From Pseudoxanthobacter soli DSM 19599 (GTDB lineage: Bacteria; Pseudomonadota; Alphaproteobacteria; Rhizobiales; Segnochrobactraceae), in assembly GCF_900148505.1 (NCBI RefSeq), contig NZ_FRXO01000016.1:1-64000 (forward strand): DNA of 64,000 nucleotides. The letters run 5' to 3'. This document shows, piece after piece, positions 27,122 through 36,298 of this stretch; the first letter of the stretch is position 1; each line of letters opens with the position of its first letter. The notes under the pieces are model-generated. The model was not told the DNA's origin. It saw nothing but the letters and a program-made list of their open reading frames with translations, and made no database searches. The translations under genes were made by a program, and so were the position numbers.

Positions 27122-30001
27122 ATGGACACCTTCCACGAACGCGGCTTCGAAGCCGGCCCGGGGGGCGCCATCGAGGAACCCGATTACGGCACGCCTGCCT
27201 CCGGCGCGACCGCGACGGTGACGCTCACCATCGACGGCTTTCCGGTCACCGTTCCCGAAGGCACCTCGATCATGCGGGCGGCGCGGGAAGCCGGTATAGG
27301 CGTGCCGAAGCTGTGTGCGACGGACACGCTCAATGCGTTCGGCTCCTGCCGGCTCTGTCTCGTCGAGATCGAGGGCCGCAACGGCACGCCGGCCTCCTGT
27401 ACCACGCCGGTGGCGCCGGGCATCTCGGTCAGGACCCAGACCGAGCGGCTGAAGCGGCTGCGCAAGGGGGTGATGGAACTCTACATCTCCGACCATCCGC
27501 TCGACTGCCTCACTTGCGGGGCGAATGGCGACTGCGAGCTGCAGGACATGGCCGGCGCGGTCGGCCTGCGCGAGGTGCGCTACGGCGACGACGGCGAAAA
27601 CCACCTCGGCCAACCGAAGGACGTTTCCAACCCCTATTTCCAGTTCGATCCCTCGAAGTGCATCGTGTGCTCGCGCTGCGTTCGGGCCTGCGAGGAGGTG
27701 CAGGGCACCTTCGCTCTCACCATCGAGGGGCGCGGATTCTCATCCCATGTATCGCCGGGCGCGCACGAACTCTTCCTCGATTCCGAGTGCGTCTCCTGTG
27801 GCGCCTGCGTGCAGGCCTGCCCGACGGCGACGCTGATCGAGAAGTCGGTGGTCGAGATCGGGCAGCCGGAGCACGCCGTCGTCACCACCTGCGCCTATTG
27901 CGGCGTCGGATGTTCCTTCAAGGCGGAAATGCGCGGAACCGAACTGGTGCGCATGGTGCCGTGGAAGGACGGCAAGGCCAACCACGGCCATTCCTGCGTC
28001 AAGGGCCGGTTCGCGTGGGGCTACGCCAACCATGGCGACCGAATCCTGAATCCGATGGTGCGCGAGAGGATCACCGATCCCTGGCGCGAGGTTTCATGGG
28101 ATGAAGCGCTCGCCCGTGTCGCCTCCGAGTTCGCGCGCATCCAGAAGACATATGGCAGGGGTGCCATCGGCGGCATCACCTCGTCGCGCTGCACCAACGA
28201 GGAGACCTATCTCGTCCAGAAGCTGATCCGCTCGGTGTTCGGCAACAACAATGTCGATACCTGCGCGCGCGTCTGCCACTCGCCAACCGGCTACGGCCTC
28301 AAGACCGCGTTCGGCACCTCCGCCGGCACACAGGATTTCGATTCCGTCGACGAGGCCGACGTGATCGTGGTGATCGGCGCCAACCCGACCGACGGCCACC
28401 CTGTATTCGGCGCGCGGATGAAGCGGCGCATCCGGGCCGGCGCGAAGCTGATCGTGATCGACCCGCGGCGCACCGACATCGTCCGCTCGCCCCATGTGGA
28501 GGCGGCATTCCACCTGCCGCTGCGGCCCGGCACCAACGTCGCGGTGATGAACGCCATCGCCCACGTCATCGTCACCGAGGGGCTGATCGACGAGCGCTTC
28601 GTGCGTGAGCGCTGCGAGCTTTCCGCGTTCGAGGGCTGGGCCGCCTTCGTCGCCGAGCCGCGCAACAGCCCCGAGGCGATCGGTCCGATCGCGGGCCTCG
28701 ACCCGGAGGCGATCCGTGGCGCCGCCCGGCTCTACGCCACCGGCGGCAACGCGGCGATCTATTACGGGCTCGGCGTCACGGAACACAGCCAGGGCACCAC
28801 CACGGTGATGGCGATGGCGAACCTCGCCATGGCGACCGGCAATCTCGGCCGGCCGGGCGTCGGCGTGAACCCGCTGCGCGGCCAGAACAATGTGCAGGGC
28901 TCGTGCGACATGGGCTCGTTCCCCCACGAGTTCCCGGGCTACCGCCACGTGTCCGACGACGCCACCCGCACGGTGTTCGAGAAGCTCTGGGGCGTCGCCC
29001 TCGACGACGAGCCGGGGCTGCGCATCCCCAACATGCTGGATGCGGCCGTCGAAGGCAGCTTCAAAGGCCTCTACGTCCAGGGCGAGGACATCGCCCAGTC
29101 CGACCCCGACACCCACCACGTCGTCGCCGGTCTCGAAGCGATGGAATGCGTCGTGGTGCAGGACATCTTCCTGAACGAGACCGCGAACTACGCCCACGTC
29201 TTCCTGCCGGGCTCCACCTTCCTCGAGAAGGACGGCACCTTCACCAATGCCGAGCGGCGGATCAACCGCGTGCGGCGGGTGATGCCGTCGCGCTCCGGCA
29301 TGGCGGACTGGGAGATCACGCTCGCCATCGCCGCCGCCATGGGCCGGCCGATGCCCTATGCCCATCCCTCGGAGATCATGGACGAGATCGCGGCGACGAC
29401 GCCCTCGTTCGCCGGCGTCTCCTATGCCCGGCTGGAGGCCGAGGGATCGGTGCAGTGGCCGTGCAACGAAGCCGCGCCCCACGGCACGCCGATCATGCAC
29501 GTCGATGGCTTCGTGCGCGGCCGCGGCCAGTTCATGATCACCGAATATGTGGCGACGGAGGAGCGCTCCACCGGCCGCTTCCCGCTGCTGCTCACCACCG
29601 GCCGCATCCTGTCGCAATACAATGTCGGCGCCCAGACGCGCCGCACGGCGAACGTGGTGTGGCATCCGGAAGACGTGCTGGAGATCCATCCCCACGACGC
29701 CGAGAACCGCGGCATCCGCGACGGCGACTGGGTCAAGCTCGAAAGCCGCGCCGGCGCGACCACGCTGCGGGCGCGGATCACCGACCGCGTGGCGCCGGGC
29801 GTGGTCTACACCACCTTCCACCACCCGGAGACCCAGGCCAACGTCATCACCACCGATTTCTCGGACTGGGCGACCAACTGCCCGGAATACAAGGTGACGG
29901 CGGTGCAGGTCGGCGCCTCCAACGGGCCGAGCGAATGGCAGACGGAATATCGCGCCCATTCGCAGGCGAGCCGGCGCATTGGAAACGAAGCGGCGGAATG
30001 A
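27122..30001 (+). CDS. fdsA: NAD-dependent formate dehydrogenase, alpha (molybdenum catalytic) subunit
   Basis: 959 residues. In order: an N-terminal [2Fe-2S] ferredoxin-like region (CATDTLNAFGSCRLCLVE...SCTTP), His/Cys cluster region (CLTCGANGDCELQ), two [4Fe-4S] motifs (CIVCSRCVRACEE, CVSCGACVQACPT), the catalytic-domain cluster (CAYCGVGCSF), then bis-MGD domains. The molybdenum ligand is Cys in DTCARVCHSPTG; no in-frame TGA, so not selenocysteine. It oxidises formate to CO2. The start at 27122 uses GAGGAGG; an ATG at 27107 overlapping the fdsB stop is less likely. Confidence 0.96.
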   Translation: MDTFHERGFEAGPGGAIEEPDYGTPASGATATVTLTIDGFPVTVPEGTSIMRAAREAGIGVPKLCATDTLNAFGSCRLCLVEIEGRNGTPASCTTPVAPGISVRTQTERLKRLRKGVMELYISDHPLDCLTCGANGDCELQDMAGAVGLREVRYGDDGENHLGQPKDVSNPYFQFDPSKCIVCSRCVRACEEVQGTFALTIEGRGFSSHVSPGAHELFLDSECVSCGACVQACPTATLIEKSVVEIGQPEHAVVTTCAYCGVGCSFKAEMRGTELVRMVPWKDGKANHGHSCVKGRFAWGYANHGDRILNPMVRERITDPWREVSWDEALARVASEFARIQKTYGRGAIGGITSSRCTNEETYLVQKLIRSVFGNNNVDTCARVCHSPTGYGLKTAFGTSAGTQDFDSVDEADVIVVIGANPTDGHPVFGARMKRRIRAGAKLIVIDPRRTDIVRSPHVEAAFHLPLRPGTNVAVMNAIAHVIVTEGLIDERFVRERCELSAFEGWAAFVAEPRNSPEAIGPIAGLDPEAIRGAARLYATGGNAAIYYGLGVTEHSQGTTTVMAMANLAMATGNLGRPGVGVNPLRGQNNVQGSCDMGSFPHEFPGYRHVSDDATRTVFEKLWGVALDDEPGLRIPNMLDAAVEGSFKGLYVQGEDIAQSDPDTHHVVAGLEAMECVVVQDIFLNETANYAHVFLPGSTFLEKDGTFTNAERRINRVRRVMPSRSGMADWEITLAIAAAMGRPMPYAHPSEIMDEIAATTPSFAGVSYARLEAEGSVQWPCNEAAPHGTPIMHVDGFVRGRGQFMITEYVATEERSTGRFPLLLTTGRILSQYNVGAQTRRTANVVWHPEDVLEIHPHDAENRGIRDGDWVKLESRAGATTLRARITDRVAPGVVYTTFHHPETQANVITTDFSDWATNCPEYKVTAVQVGASNGPSEWQTEYRAHSQASRRIGNEAAE

Positions 30002-30074
30002 GGCTGTAGGATCCGGCCCATCCGCCAGCCTGTAGAGCAACGCGGGCGGCGAGGCGGCTTCGAGGCGAGGTGGC

Positions 30075-31010
30075 ATGGTACGGCATGGCGAGGCGATAGA
30101 TGGCGCGGGCGCCGACCCGGTTTCCGGGCCGTTGGCAGGCCTGCCAGCGGCGCGGGCGAAGCGCATCCGATGGCCCGCCGGCCACGACGGGTCGGCCCGC
30201 ATCGTGCCGCAGGAAGTGCCGGTCGCGTTTACCTTCAACGGTTCATCCCACGCGGTGATGATGGCGAGCCCGTCGGATCTGGAGGATTTCGCCGTCGGCT
30301 TCGCCCTGTCGGAGGGGCTCGTCGCGGCGCGGGCGGAGATTCTCGACATCGAGATCATCGAGACGGAGATCGGGGTTTCCGGCCGGGGCTTCGAGGCGCG
30401 GATGTGGATCGGCGATGAACCGGCCGCGGCGCTTTCCGCCCGACGCCGCCGCATCGCCGGGCCAACCGGCTGCGGGCTCTGCGGCATCGAGAGCCTGGAG
30501 GAGGCGGTGCGGCCGGTCGCCTCGGTGGGCGGCACGGTGCTGAAGGTCGCGCCGGAGGATATTGCCGCCGCGGCCGCCGCTCTCGCCCCCGCGCAGCGTC
30601 TCGGCGCGCTGACGCGGGCGGTTCATGCCGCCGGCTTCGTGGTGCCCGGGCGCGGGCTCGTGGCGCTGCGCGAGGATGTCGGCCGCCATAACGCGCTCGA
30701 CAAGCTCGGCGGCGCACTCGCGCGGGCGGGAGAGTCCGGCCGCGCCGGAATAGTGATCGTCACCAGCCGGGTTTCCATCGAGATGGTGCAGAAGACCGCC
30801 GCGATCGGCGCGCCGATCCTCGTCGCCGTTTCCGCGCCGACGAGCCTCGCGATCGAGGCGGCGGAAGCGGCGGGGCTGACGCTCGTCGCCGTGGCGCGCG
30901 CGGACGGGTTCGAGGTGTTCACCCATTCCCGCCGCATCCACGGCCTCGGCGATGGCGACACGGCGGACGACGGTGCCACACGTGAACGGGAGACGGGCGA
31001 TGCCGGCTGA
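30075..31010 (+). CDS. fdhD: Formate dehydrogenase accessory sulfurtransferase FdhD (FdsC)
   Basis: 311 residues. It transfers sulfur to the molybdenum cofactor so that the formate dehydrogenase becomes active. The CxxC sulfur-transfer motif is in GPTGCGLCGIESLEEA. SDLEDFAVGFALSEGL and REDVGRHNALDKLGGA are family signatures. It follows fdsA by 73 bp and overlaps fdsD, giving the canonical fdsGBACD order. Confidence 0.95.
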   Translation: MVRHGEAIDGAGADPVSGPLAGLPAARAKRIRWPAGHDGSARIVPQEVPVAFTFNGSSHAVMMASPSDLEDFAVGFALSEGLVAARAEILDIEIIETEIGVSGRGFEARMWIGDEPAAALSARRRRIAGPTGCGLCGIESLEEAVRPVASVGGTVLKVAPEDIAAAAAALAPAQRLGALTRAVHAAGFVVPGRGLVALREDVGRHNALDKLGGALARAGESGRAGIVIVTSRVSIEMVQKTAAIGAPILVAVSAPTSLAIEAAEAAGLTLVAVARADGFEVFTHSRRIHGLGDGDTADDGATRERETGDAG

Positions 31011-31281
31011 GGCGACGGCGGGAGAAGCGGCGGATGCGGCGGCGCACGCCTTCGATCCGGCGGTGAAGTTGACCCGCATGGCGAACCAGATCGCGACCTT
31101 CTTCGCCCATCAGGGCGGGGAGGATGCCGAAGCTCGGGAGCAGGCGGTCGCCGCGATCGCCGATCATCTGGTGAAGTTCTGGGATCCTCGGATGCGGCGC
31201 CAGATCCGCGCCCACCTCGCGGCCGGCGGAGCGGGGCTCGACCCGCTGGCGCTAGACGCCGTGGCCCGTCTGGCGGACTGA
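31000..31281 (+). CDS. fdsD: Formate dehydrogenase delta subunit FdsD
   Basis: 93 residues. It carries the FdsD core KLTRMANQIATFFAHQGG...AVAAIADHLVKFWDPRMRRQIRAHL. Known FdsD proteins help cofactor insertion or complex stability and are not redox subunits. The start at 31000 follows GGGAGA and overlaps the fdhD stop by 11 bases. It closes the operon. A 221-bp convergent gap to ohrR follows, with a short direct repeat AAGCCGGGAGATC at 31338 and 31354 and no clear terminator. Confidence 0.92.
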   Translation: MPAEATAGEAADAAAHAFDPAVKLTRMANQIATFFAHQGGEDAEAREQAVAAIADHLVKFWDPRMRRQIRAHLAAGGAGLDPLALDAVARLAD

Positions 31282-31502
31282 GGCTCGTCCGGGACCCCGC
31301 TGCGGCCGCCGCCGAACCCGCAAGCCGGTACACCCCGAAGCCGGGAGATCAGCAAGCCGGGAGATCCGGAAGCCAACTTGGCCAAGCACGCCGCGACGTG
31401 AAGCGGCCGATCATCGGTCAGCCGATCATCCTCGCCGGCACAGTGCGGCGGGCAACGGGCTGCGACCGCCGCACCGCCTGCGCGCCGGTCTTTCCGCAGC
31501 CG

Positions 31503-32033
31503 TTATTTCGGCGTGCCGGAGAGCGCGTCGCGCAGGGTGGCGGCATCCTTCTTCAGAACCTCGATCGCCGCCGGCGTGCGGCCGCTCGCCTTCAGGATCG
31601 CCTTCGGCAGCGCCTTCGCCTCCTCGCGCAACGCCCGGCCGGCCTCGGTGAGGCGGATGCGCACCTGCCGCTCGTCCTCGGGATCGCGCGTGCGGCGGAT
31701 CTTGCCGGTCGCCTCCAGCCGCTTGAGCAGCGGCGTCAGCGTGCTCGATTCCAGAAACAGCCGCTCTCCGATCCGCCCGACGGTCTGGTCGTCCTCCTCC
31801 CACAGCACAAGCATCACGAGATATTGCGGATAGGTCAGTCCGAGCGCGTCGAGCAGCGGCTTGTAGGTGCGCGTCAGCGCATGGCCCGCGGAATAGATCG
31901 CGAAGCAGAGCTGGTTGTCGAGTCGCAGGAGATCGGCGGCGCGGTCTTCGGCTGCTTCCCCGGCACGGGCACCGGGCACCGCGTTGCGCGGGGAGGGGGA
32001 CTTCACGGACGCGGACTTTCCTGACGCAGCCAT
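31503..32033 (-). CDS. ohrR: MarR-family organic peroxide sensor, OhrR
   Basis: 176 residues. [33 protein letters not shown] sequence contains the reactive Cys (C43) and conserved tyrosines that sense organic hydroperoxides. The winged helix follows ([41 protein letters not shown]). A basic N-terminal extension of about 30 residues is unusual. It is divergent from ohr, with a palindromic operator in between, so the classical repressor-target pair is intact. Confidence 0.94.
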   Translation of the reverse strand: MAASGKSASVKSPSPRNAVPGARAGEAAEDRAADLLRLDNQLCFAIYSAGHALTRTYKPLLDALGLTYPQYLVMLVLWEEDDQTVGRIGERLFLESSTLTPLLKRLEATGKIRRTRDPEDERQVRIRLTEAGRALREEAKALPKAILKASGRTPAAIEVLKKDAATLRDALSGTPK

Positions 32034-32263
32034 TGGTGAAACTCCGGAGCGATGTGTCTTCCGACGGGAGCGCATGCCCACCTGTGCAACGGCAACCGCC
32101 ATGCCGGTTACCCGCACCGGACAAAGGATCGCCATTTGGCGGGGGTTCCCCGAGGGGCAGGTTCGGTCGGCAGCGGACACAAGCGCCACAGTGGCGATGA
32201 TATTTATCGCGCGACTGAATCGCCAGCGCCAAGATTGCATGGCTGGCATCGCAGAAAATGATT

Positions 32264-32284
32264 GCAAACGATTAAATCGTGTGC
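32264..32284. promoter_or_regulatory. Probable OhrR operator between ohrR and ohr
   Basis: GCAAACGATT - A - AATCGTGTGC is a near-perfect inverted repeat, nine of ten positions per arm and extending weakly outward. It is roughly central in the 496-bp divergent region, in a local AT-rich patch where promoters are expected. The rest of that region (32034-32529) shows no gene. Confidence 0.65.
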
Positions 32285-32529
32285 GATATGAATTCCTGTC
32301 GAAGCGGCGGCGGCCAGTGTCCGCCGAAGCGATGGCCTTCGGTCGGGTGATGCATCCGGCGGGAAGGCGCTTGAGCCGGCTTCGATGCTGGCGCGGGCTT
32401 GCCGGAGCGGGAATCCGCCGGGGCGGCGCGTGCCTGGGCCGATGAGTTGACGAAATTTCACCGCGAGCGGTCGCCCGTGCCCGGCCTTGCCGGAATGTGG
32501 TCGCTCCAGCACACCGACAGGAGGCCACG

Positions 32530-32952
32530 ATGGCCATTCTCTACCGCACCCAGTCCACCGCCACCGGCGGCCGCGACGGCTCCGCGACCAGCGCCGACGG
32601 TAAGTTCTCGGTCAAGCTTTCGGTTCCGAAGGAACTCGGTGGCCCCGGCGGCGAGGGCTCCAACCCCGAGCAGCTGTTCGCCTCGGGCTACTCCGCCTGC
32701 TTCCTCGGCGCCCTGAAGTTCGTGGCCGGCAAGGAGAAGGTGCAGATTCCTGCGGACGCCACCGTCACCGCTGATGTCGGCATCGGCCCGCGCGACGACG
32801 GCACCGGGTTCGGGCTCGATGTGGAACTGACCGTGAAGCTGCCGGGCGTCGACCCGGCCGTCGCCCAGGACCTGGTCTCGAAGGCCCACATCGTGTGCCC
32901 CTATTCGGAAGCCACCCGCAAGAACCTCGACGTCCGCCTCAAGATCGCTTGA
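32530..32952 (+). CDS. ohr: Organic hydroperoxide resistance protein Ohr
   Basis: 140 residues. This OsmC/Ohr-family peroxidase reduces organic hydroperoxides with two cysteines: C57 in SGYSACFLGAL and C123 in AHIVCPYSEATR. GGPGGEGSNPEQLFA and the Arg in the active-site region complete the family pattern. Lipoylated proteins are the known reductant of Ohr; the window also encodes lipA and lpdA, though not nearby. CAGGAGG precedes the ATG at 32530. Confidence 0.96.
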   Translation: MAILYRTQSTATGGRDGSATSADGKFSVKLSVPKELGGPGGEGSNPEQLFASGYSACFLGALKFVAGKEKVQIPADATVTADVGIGPRDDGTGFGLDVELTVKLPGVDPAVAQDLVSKAHIVCPYSEATRKNLDVRLKIA

Positions 32953-32989
32953 TCCGACGGCGCCGACTGGCAGGACCATTCCAGAACGA

Positions 32990-33016
32990 CCAAGGGCGCC
33001 CCTGCGGGCGCCCTTT
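32990..33016 (+). terminator. Terminator of ohr
   Basis: AAGGGCGCCC - CTGC - GGGCGCCCTT is followed by TGCGTTTGC, about 40 bp after the ohr stop. Strong stem, modest T content. Confidence 0.7.
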
Positions 33017-33203
33017 GCGTTTGCGGGGGGCGATCCGTTGCAGACCTTCCTCGACCCCGGGACGGTCTCCTTCATCGGGTTCAGGTCTGACGAACGGAGC
33101 CGCGGAAACCGGTGCCCGATGCCGGCCGCCTCGACGGCCTGTCCCAAGGGGCTCACGGGCTCATCGGCAATCCGACCGGCCGGCAAGCCGCCAGCTCTGC
33201 CGT

Positions 33204-34223
33204 TCACGGGACCAGAACGGTCGGGCCGGCGGTCTGGCGGCGTTCCAGCGCCGCATGGGCGGCAGCGGCGTCGCTGAGCGGCAGCAGGCGGATCTGCCCG
33301 TCTGCCGTCGCCGGGTGGACGGAGAGGCGGGCGAACAGGGCGGCGCTGCGGCGGGCCAGTTCCGCCGGATCGGCGATGAAGTCGAACAGCATCGGCCTTG
33401 TGGCGGTCAGCGACCCGCGCGCCAGATCGGCGAAACGGAATCCTTCGATCGGCCCCGAGGACTGCCCGAAGCTGACGAAGGTGCCCCGCGTGTGCAGGCA
33501 GGCCAGCGAGCCGCGCCACGTATCTGCGCCGACGCTGTCATAGACCGCATCGCATCCACGTCCGCCTGTGATCGCGCCGACGTGGGCGACGAAATCCTCG
33601 CTGCGATAGTCGATGACGTGGGCATAGCCGCAGGCCTTCGCAACGGCCACCTTTTGCGGGCCGCCGGCGGTGCCGATGGCGATGGCGCCGAGATCGGCCA
33701 ACCATGGCCCGAGAAGCTGACCCATGCCGCCAGCGGCCGCATGAACGAGCACGATGTCGCCGGACTTCACGGGGTAGCTGTCGTGCAGCAGGTAGTGGGC
33801 GGTCAGGCCCTTGAGCAACGCGGCGGCGGCGGTGGCGGGGTCGAGTGCGTCCGGCAGCTTCACCAGGCGGTCCGCCGGCAGCGCCCGCCGGGTGCGATAG
33901 GCTCCCGTCGGGGTGACGGCGGCGACGCGGTCGCCGACGGCGAAACCTGTCACGCCGGGGCCGATCGCCTCCACGACGCCCGCCGCCTCGGCGCCGGGGA
34001 TGAGCGGCGTCTGCGGCCAGGGATAGAGGCCTGAGCGGAAATAGGTGTCGATGAAGTTGACGCCGATCGCCTCGTGGCGGACCAGCACTTCACCGGGGCC
34101 GGCGATGGCGGCCGGCACCTCGATCTCCTCCAGCACGTCCGGCCCGCCCGCTACGCGCGCGACGACGGCGCGATCGCGTGCGCCCGAAATCTGTTCCGTT
34201 CTTGGCTTTTCCTGCACGCTCAT
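33204..34223 (-). CDS. Zinc-independent quinone oxidoreductase (QOR / zeta-crystallin type)
   Basis: 339 residues of the MDR superfamily. GEVLVRHEAIGVNFIDTYFRSGLYPWPQTPLIPG-AEAAG is the quinone-reductase signature (NFIDTYxRxGLY). The nucleotide motif is VHAAAGGMGQLLGPWL. Structural zinc cysteines are absent, as expected. It reduces quinones or enones with NADPH in the cytosol. It follows an AhpD-like gene by 12 bp on the same strand, suggesting a small oxidative or electrophile-stress operon next to ohr. Confidence 0.92.
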   Translation of the reverse strand: MSVQEKPRTEQISGARDRAVVARVAGGPDVLEEIEVPAAIAGPGEVLVRHEAIGVNFIDTYFRSGLYPWPQTPLIPGAEAAGVVEAIGPGVTGFAVGDRVAAVTPTGAYRTRRALPADRLVKLPDALDPATAAAALLKGLTAHYLLHDSYPVKSGDIVLVHAAAGGMGQLLGPWLADLGAIAIGTAGGPQKVAVAKACGYAHVIDYRSEDFVAHVGAITGGRGCDAVYDSVGADTWRGSLACLHTRGTFVSFGQSSGPIEGFRFADLARGSLTATRPMLFDFIADPAELARRSAALFARLSVHPATADGQIRLLPLSDAAAAHAALERRQTAGPTVLVP

Positions 34224-34235
34224 TTTCTTGGCTCG

Positions 34236-34655
34236 TCACGATGCCCCGGTGCTGGCGTCGAATGCGGGATCGACGGGAATCTGCAGCGCCGTCACCAGCC
34301 CGTTGGTCTGGAAGGCCATGCCGACGACGGCGAGGAACTCCGCATATTGGTCTTCGGTCATTCCTTTGGCGCGGGCGGCGGCGGTGTGGGAATGGACGCA
34401 GTAGGAGCAGCCATTGGCGGTGGAAACCGCGACATAGATCAGCTCCTTGGTCAGAGGATCGAGGCTGCCGGGCGCCACCATCACCGCCTTCAGGCGGTTC
34501 CATGTCGCAGCGAGCAACTCAGGCTGGCCGGCGAGGCCGCGCCAGAAATTGTTGACGAAATCCGATTTGCGGGTCGCGCGGATGTCGTCGAACACGGCCT
34601 TCACGCGCGGATCGGCTTCGGCTTCCGCGTCGTTCCAGAGCTTCACGGTGGTCAT
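34236..34655 (-). CDS. Carboxymuconolactone decarboxylase / AhpD-like protein
   Basis: 139 residues. The CMD/AhpD helical fold has the redox motif CSYCVHSH (C83, C86, H90) within LTKELIYVAVSTANGCSYCVHSHTAAARAKGMTEDQYAE. Proteins with this CxxC-x3-H motif act as peroxidases or thiol oxidoreductases. GAAGGA precedes the start at 34655. It is upstream of the quinone oxidoreductase in the same transcript. No upstream repressor was seen; its promoter region is partly occupied by the dispersed repeat. Confidence 0.88.
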   Translation of the reverse strand: MTTVKLWNDAEAEADPRVKAVFDDIRATRKSDFVNNFWRGLAGQPELLAATWNRLKAVMVAPGSLDPLTKELIYVAVSTANGCSYCVHSHTAAARAKGMTEDQYAEFLAVVGMAFQTNGLVTALQIPVDPAFDASTGAS

Positions 34656-34674
34656 GGCGGGCTATCCTTCGGTT

Positions 34675-34790
34675 AGAGCGCTTTCCGATCTGACGGACTC
34701 ATCAGATCGACTAGAAATCGCTCTCGATTCAAGAGCTTGAGCCTATCCTTGTCGTTCAGATCGGTTCGATCTGAACGGGATATGCTCTAG
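34675..34790. repeat. Dispersed intergenic palindromic repeat, copy 2
   Basis: Full-length match to 5453-5569. Ends are partly inverted (AGAGCGCTTTCC at left, ATGCTCTAG at right). The inner hairpin is perfect here: GTTCAGATCG - GTT - CGATCTGAAC. The terminal TAG on the minus strand is the stop codon of the ABC ATPase gene at 34787, so the repeat reaches into the gene end. Confidence 0.85.
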
Positions 34791-36298
34791 TGCACGGCAG
34801 CGTAGAGAATGCGTTCCTCGCTGGCCTCGAAGGGTGAGAACTCCTCCACCATGCGGCCCTGCCGGTAGACCAGGATACGGTCGGAAAGAGTCAGGATTTC
34901 AGGCAGATAGGAGGAGATGACAATCACCGCCAGCCCGTCGTCCGCGAGCTGGTTGATGAGGCGGTGGATCTCGGCGATCGCGACCACGTCCACGCCTCGC
35001 GTCGGCTCGTCGAAGATGACGAGGCGCGGCTTCTGCACCAGCGTCTTGCCGATGACGACCTTTTGCTGGTTGCCGCCGGAAAGCTCGATCACGCGGGCGT
35101 CGTCGCTGATGGAGCGGATCGCCAGCCTGTCGCGCCAGCCGGCGGCCAGTTCGCTCATCTCGGCACGGCTGACCAGCAGCGGGCTTCTCGCCTGCCCGCC
35201 GGCCAGAAAGCCGGCATAGAGATTTTCCGCCACCGACATGGTCTCGAAGAAGCCCTCGGTCTTGCGGTCCTCGGTGACATAGACGATGCCGTCCAGCATG
35301 GCGGGGCGAGGCGTGTTGTAGCGCACCGGCCGACCATCGAGGGTAATGGTGCCGCCGAGGCGAAAATCGCGCTTCATGACGCCGGCGATGATCTTGGCGG
35401 TCTCCGTGCGTCCGGAACCCACGAGACCGAACAGACCGGTCACCTGACCCGAAAAGACCGAGAAAGCGGTGTTCTTGACCATGGCGCCCATGGACACGTC
35501 TTCAACGGTCAGAATGCGCGCACCGGCCGGCCGTGGCGCCCGTCGCGGACCGCCTTCCACATCGGTGGTGCGCCCGACCATGGCCCGGACGATGCTTTCG
35601 CGGGTGAAGCCCGCCGCCGGCCCCTCCGCCGTCACCGCGCCATCGCGCATCACGGTGATGCGGTCGGCCAGCATCAACGCTTCCTCAAGGGCGTGGGAGA
35701 TGAACACGATCGCCACCCCGCGTGCCTTCAGCCGGCGAACGAGGGCGAAGAAATGGCGCTTTTCCTCCGGCGTCAGGGTCGCGGTGGGCTCGTCGAAGAT
35801 GATGATGCGGGCGTTGAGCCGCACCGCGCGGGCAATTTCCACCATCTGCCGTCTGGCTGCGCCGAGGCTGGAGACGAGCGCGCCCGGATCGACCGTGAAA
35901 TTCAGCGATTGCAGGAACTGTTGAGCGGCGATGGCCACTCCGCGCAGGCGGTTGAACGGCTTCTCGTCGCCGAGGAACAGGTTCTGCGCCACCGTCATGG
36001 ACGGCACGAGGCTGGTCTCCTGAAAGACCATGGCGATGCCGTTGCGCAGCGCATCGGCCGGTCCGGACCATGCGACGGGCGCACCCTCGAAGTGGATCTC
36101 GCCCGCGGAGGGGGCGACCGCCCCGGCGATCATCTTCACCAGGGTCGACTTGCCGGCACCGTTCTCGCCCAGCAATGCGTGAATCTCGCCGGCGGCAAGG
36201 CGGAAATCCACCGCCGCCACCGCCACGTTGCCACGATAGGCCTTCGCAAGGCCGCGGGTTTCCAGAAGCGGAGGTGAGCTCTGTGCGGGCGTGCTCAC
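34787..36298 (-). CDS. Sugar ABC transporter ATP-binding protein (RbsA-like, two ATPase domains)
   Basis: 503 residues with two nucleotide-binding domains. The first has Walker A GENGAGKSTLVKMIAG and Walker B IIIFDEPTATL. The second has a degenerate Walker A (GLVGSGRTETAKIIAG), LSGGNQQKVVIGKTL and LVIFDEPTRGVD. This is the layout of ribose/xylose-class importers. It starts with GTG at 36298, overlapping the upstream propeller gene stop by four bases (GTGA). It is the last gene of a five-gene transporter operon. Substrate not predictable. Confidence 0.95.
   Translation of the reverse strand: MSTPAQSSPPLLETRGLAKAYRGNVAVAAVDFRLAAGEIHALLGENGAGKSTLVKMIAGAVAPSAGEIHFEGAPVAWSGPADALRNGIAMVFQETSLVPSMTVAQNLFLGDEKPFNRLRGVAIAAQQFLQSLNFTVDPGALVSSLGAARRQMVEIARAVRLNARIIIFDEPTATLTPEEKRHFFALVRRLKARGVAIVFISHALEEALMLADRITVMRDGAVTAEGPAAGFTRESIVRAMVGRTTDVEGGPRRAPRPAGARILTVEDVSMGAMVKNTAFSVFSGQVTGLFGLVGSGRTETAKIIAGVMKRDFRLGGTITLDGRPVRYNTPRPAMLDGIVYVTEDRKTEGFFETMSVAENLYAGFLAGGQARSPLLVSRAEMSELAAGWRDRLAIRSISDDARVIELSGGNQQKVVIGKTLVQKPRLVIFDEPTRGVDVVAIAEIHRLINQLADDGLAVIVISSYLPEILTLSDRILVYRQGRMVEEFSPFEASEERILYAAVH

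Noticed and set aside
28267-28300. Selenocysteine in FdsA
   Set aside because: The active-site position is a normal Cys codon within CARVCHSPTG and there is no in-frame TGA.
31338-31366. Direct repeat AAGCCGGGAGATC after fdsD as a regulatory array
   Set aside because: Only two copies, in a convergent 3' region, with no sign of function.
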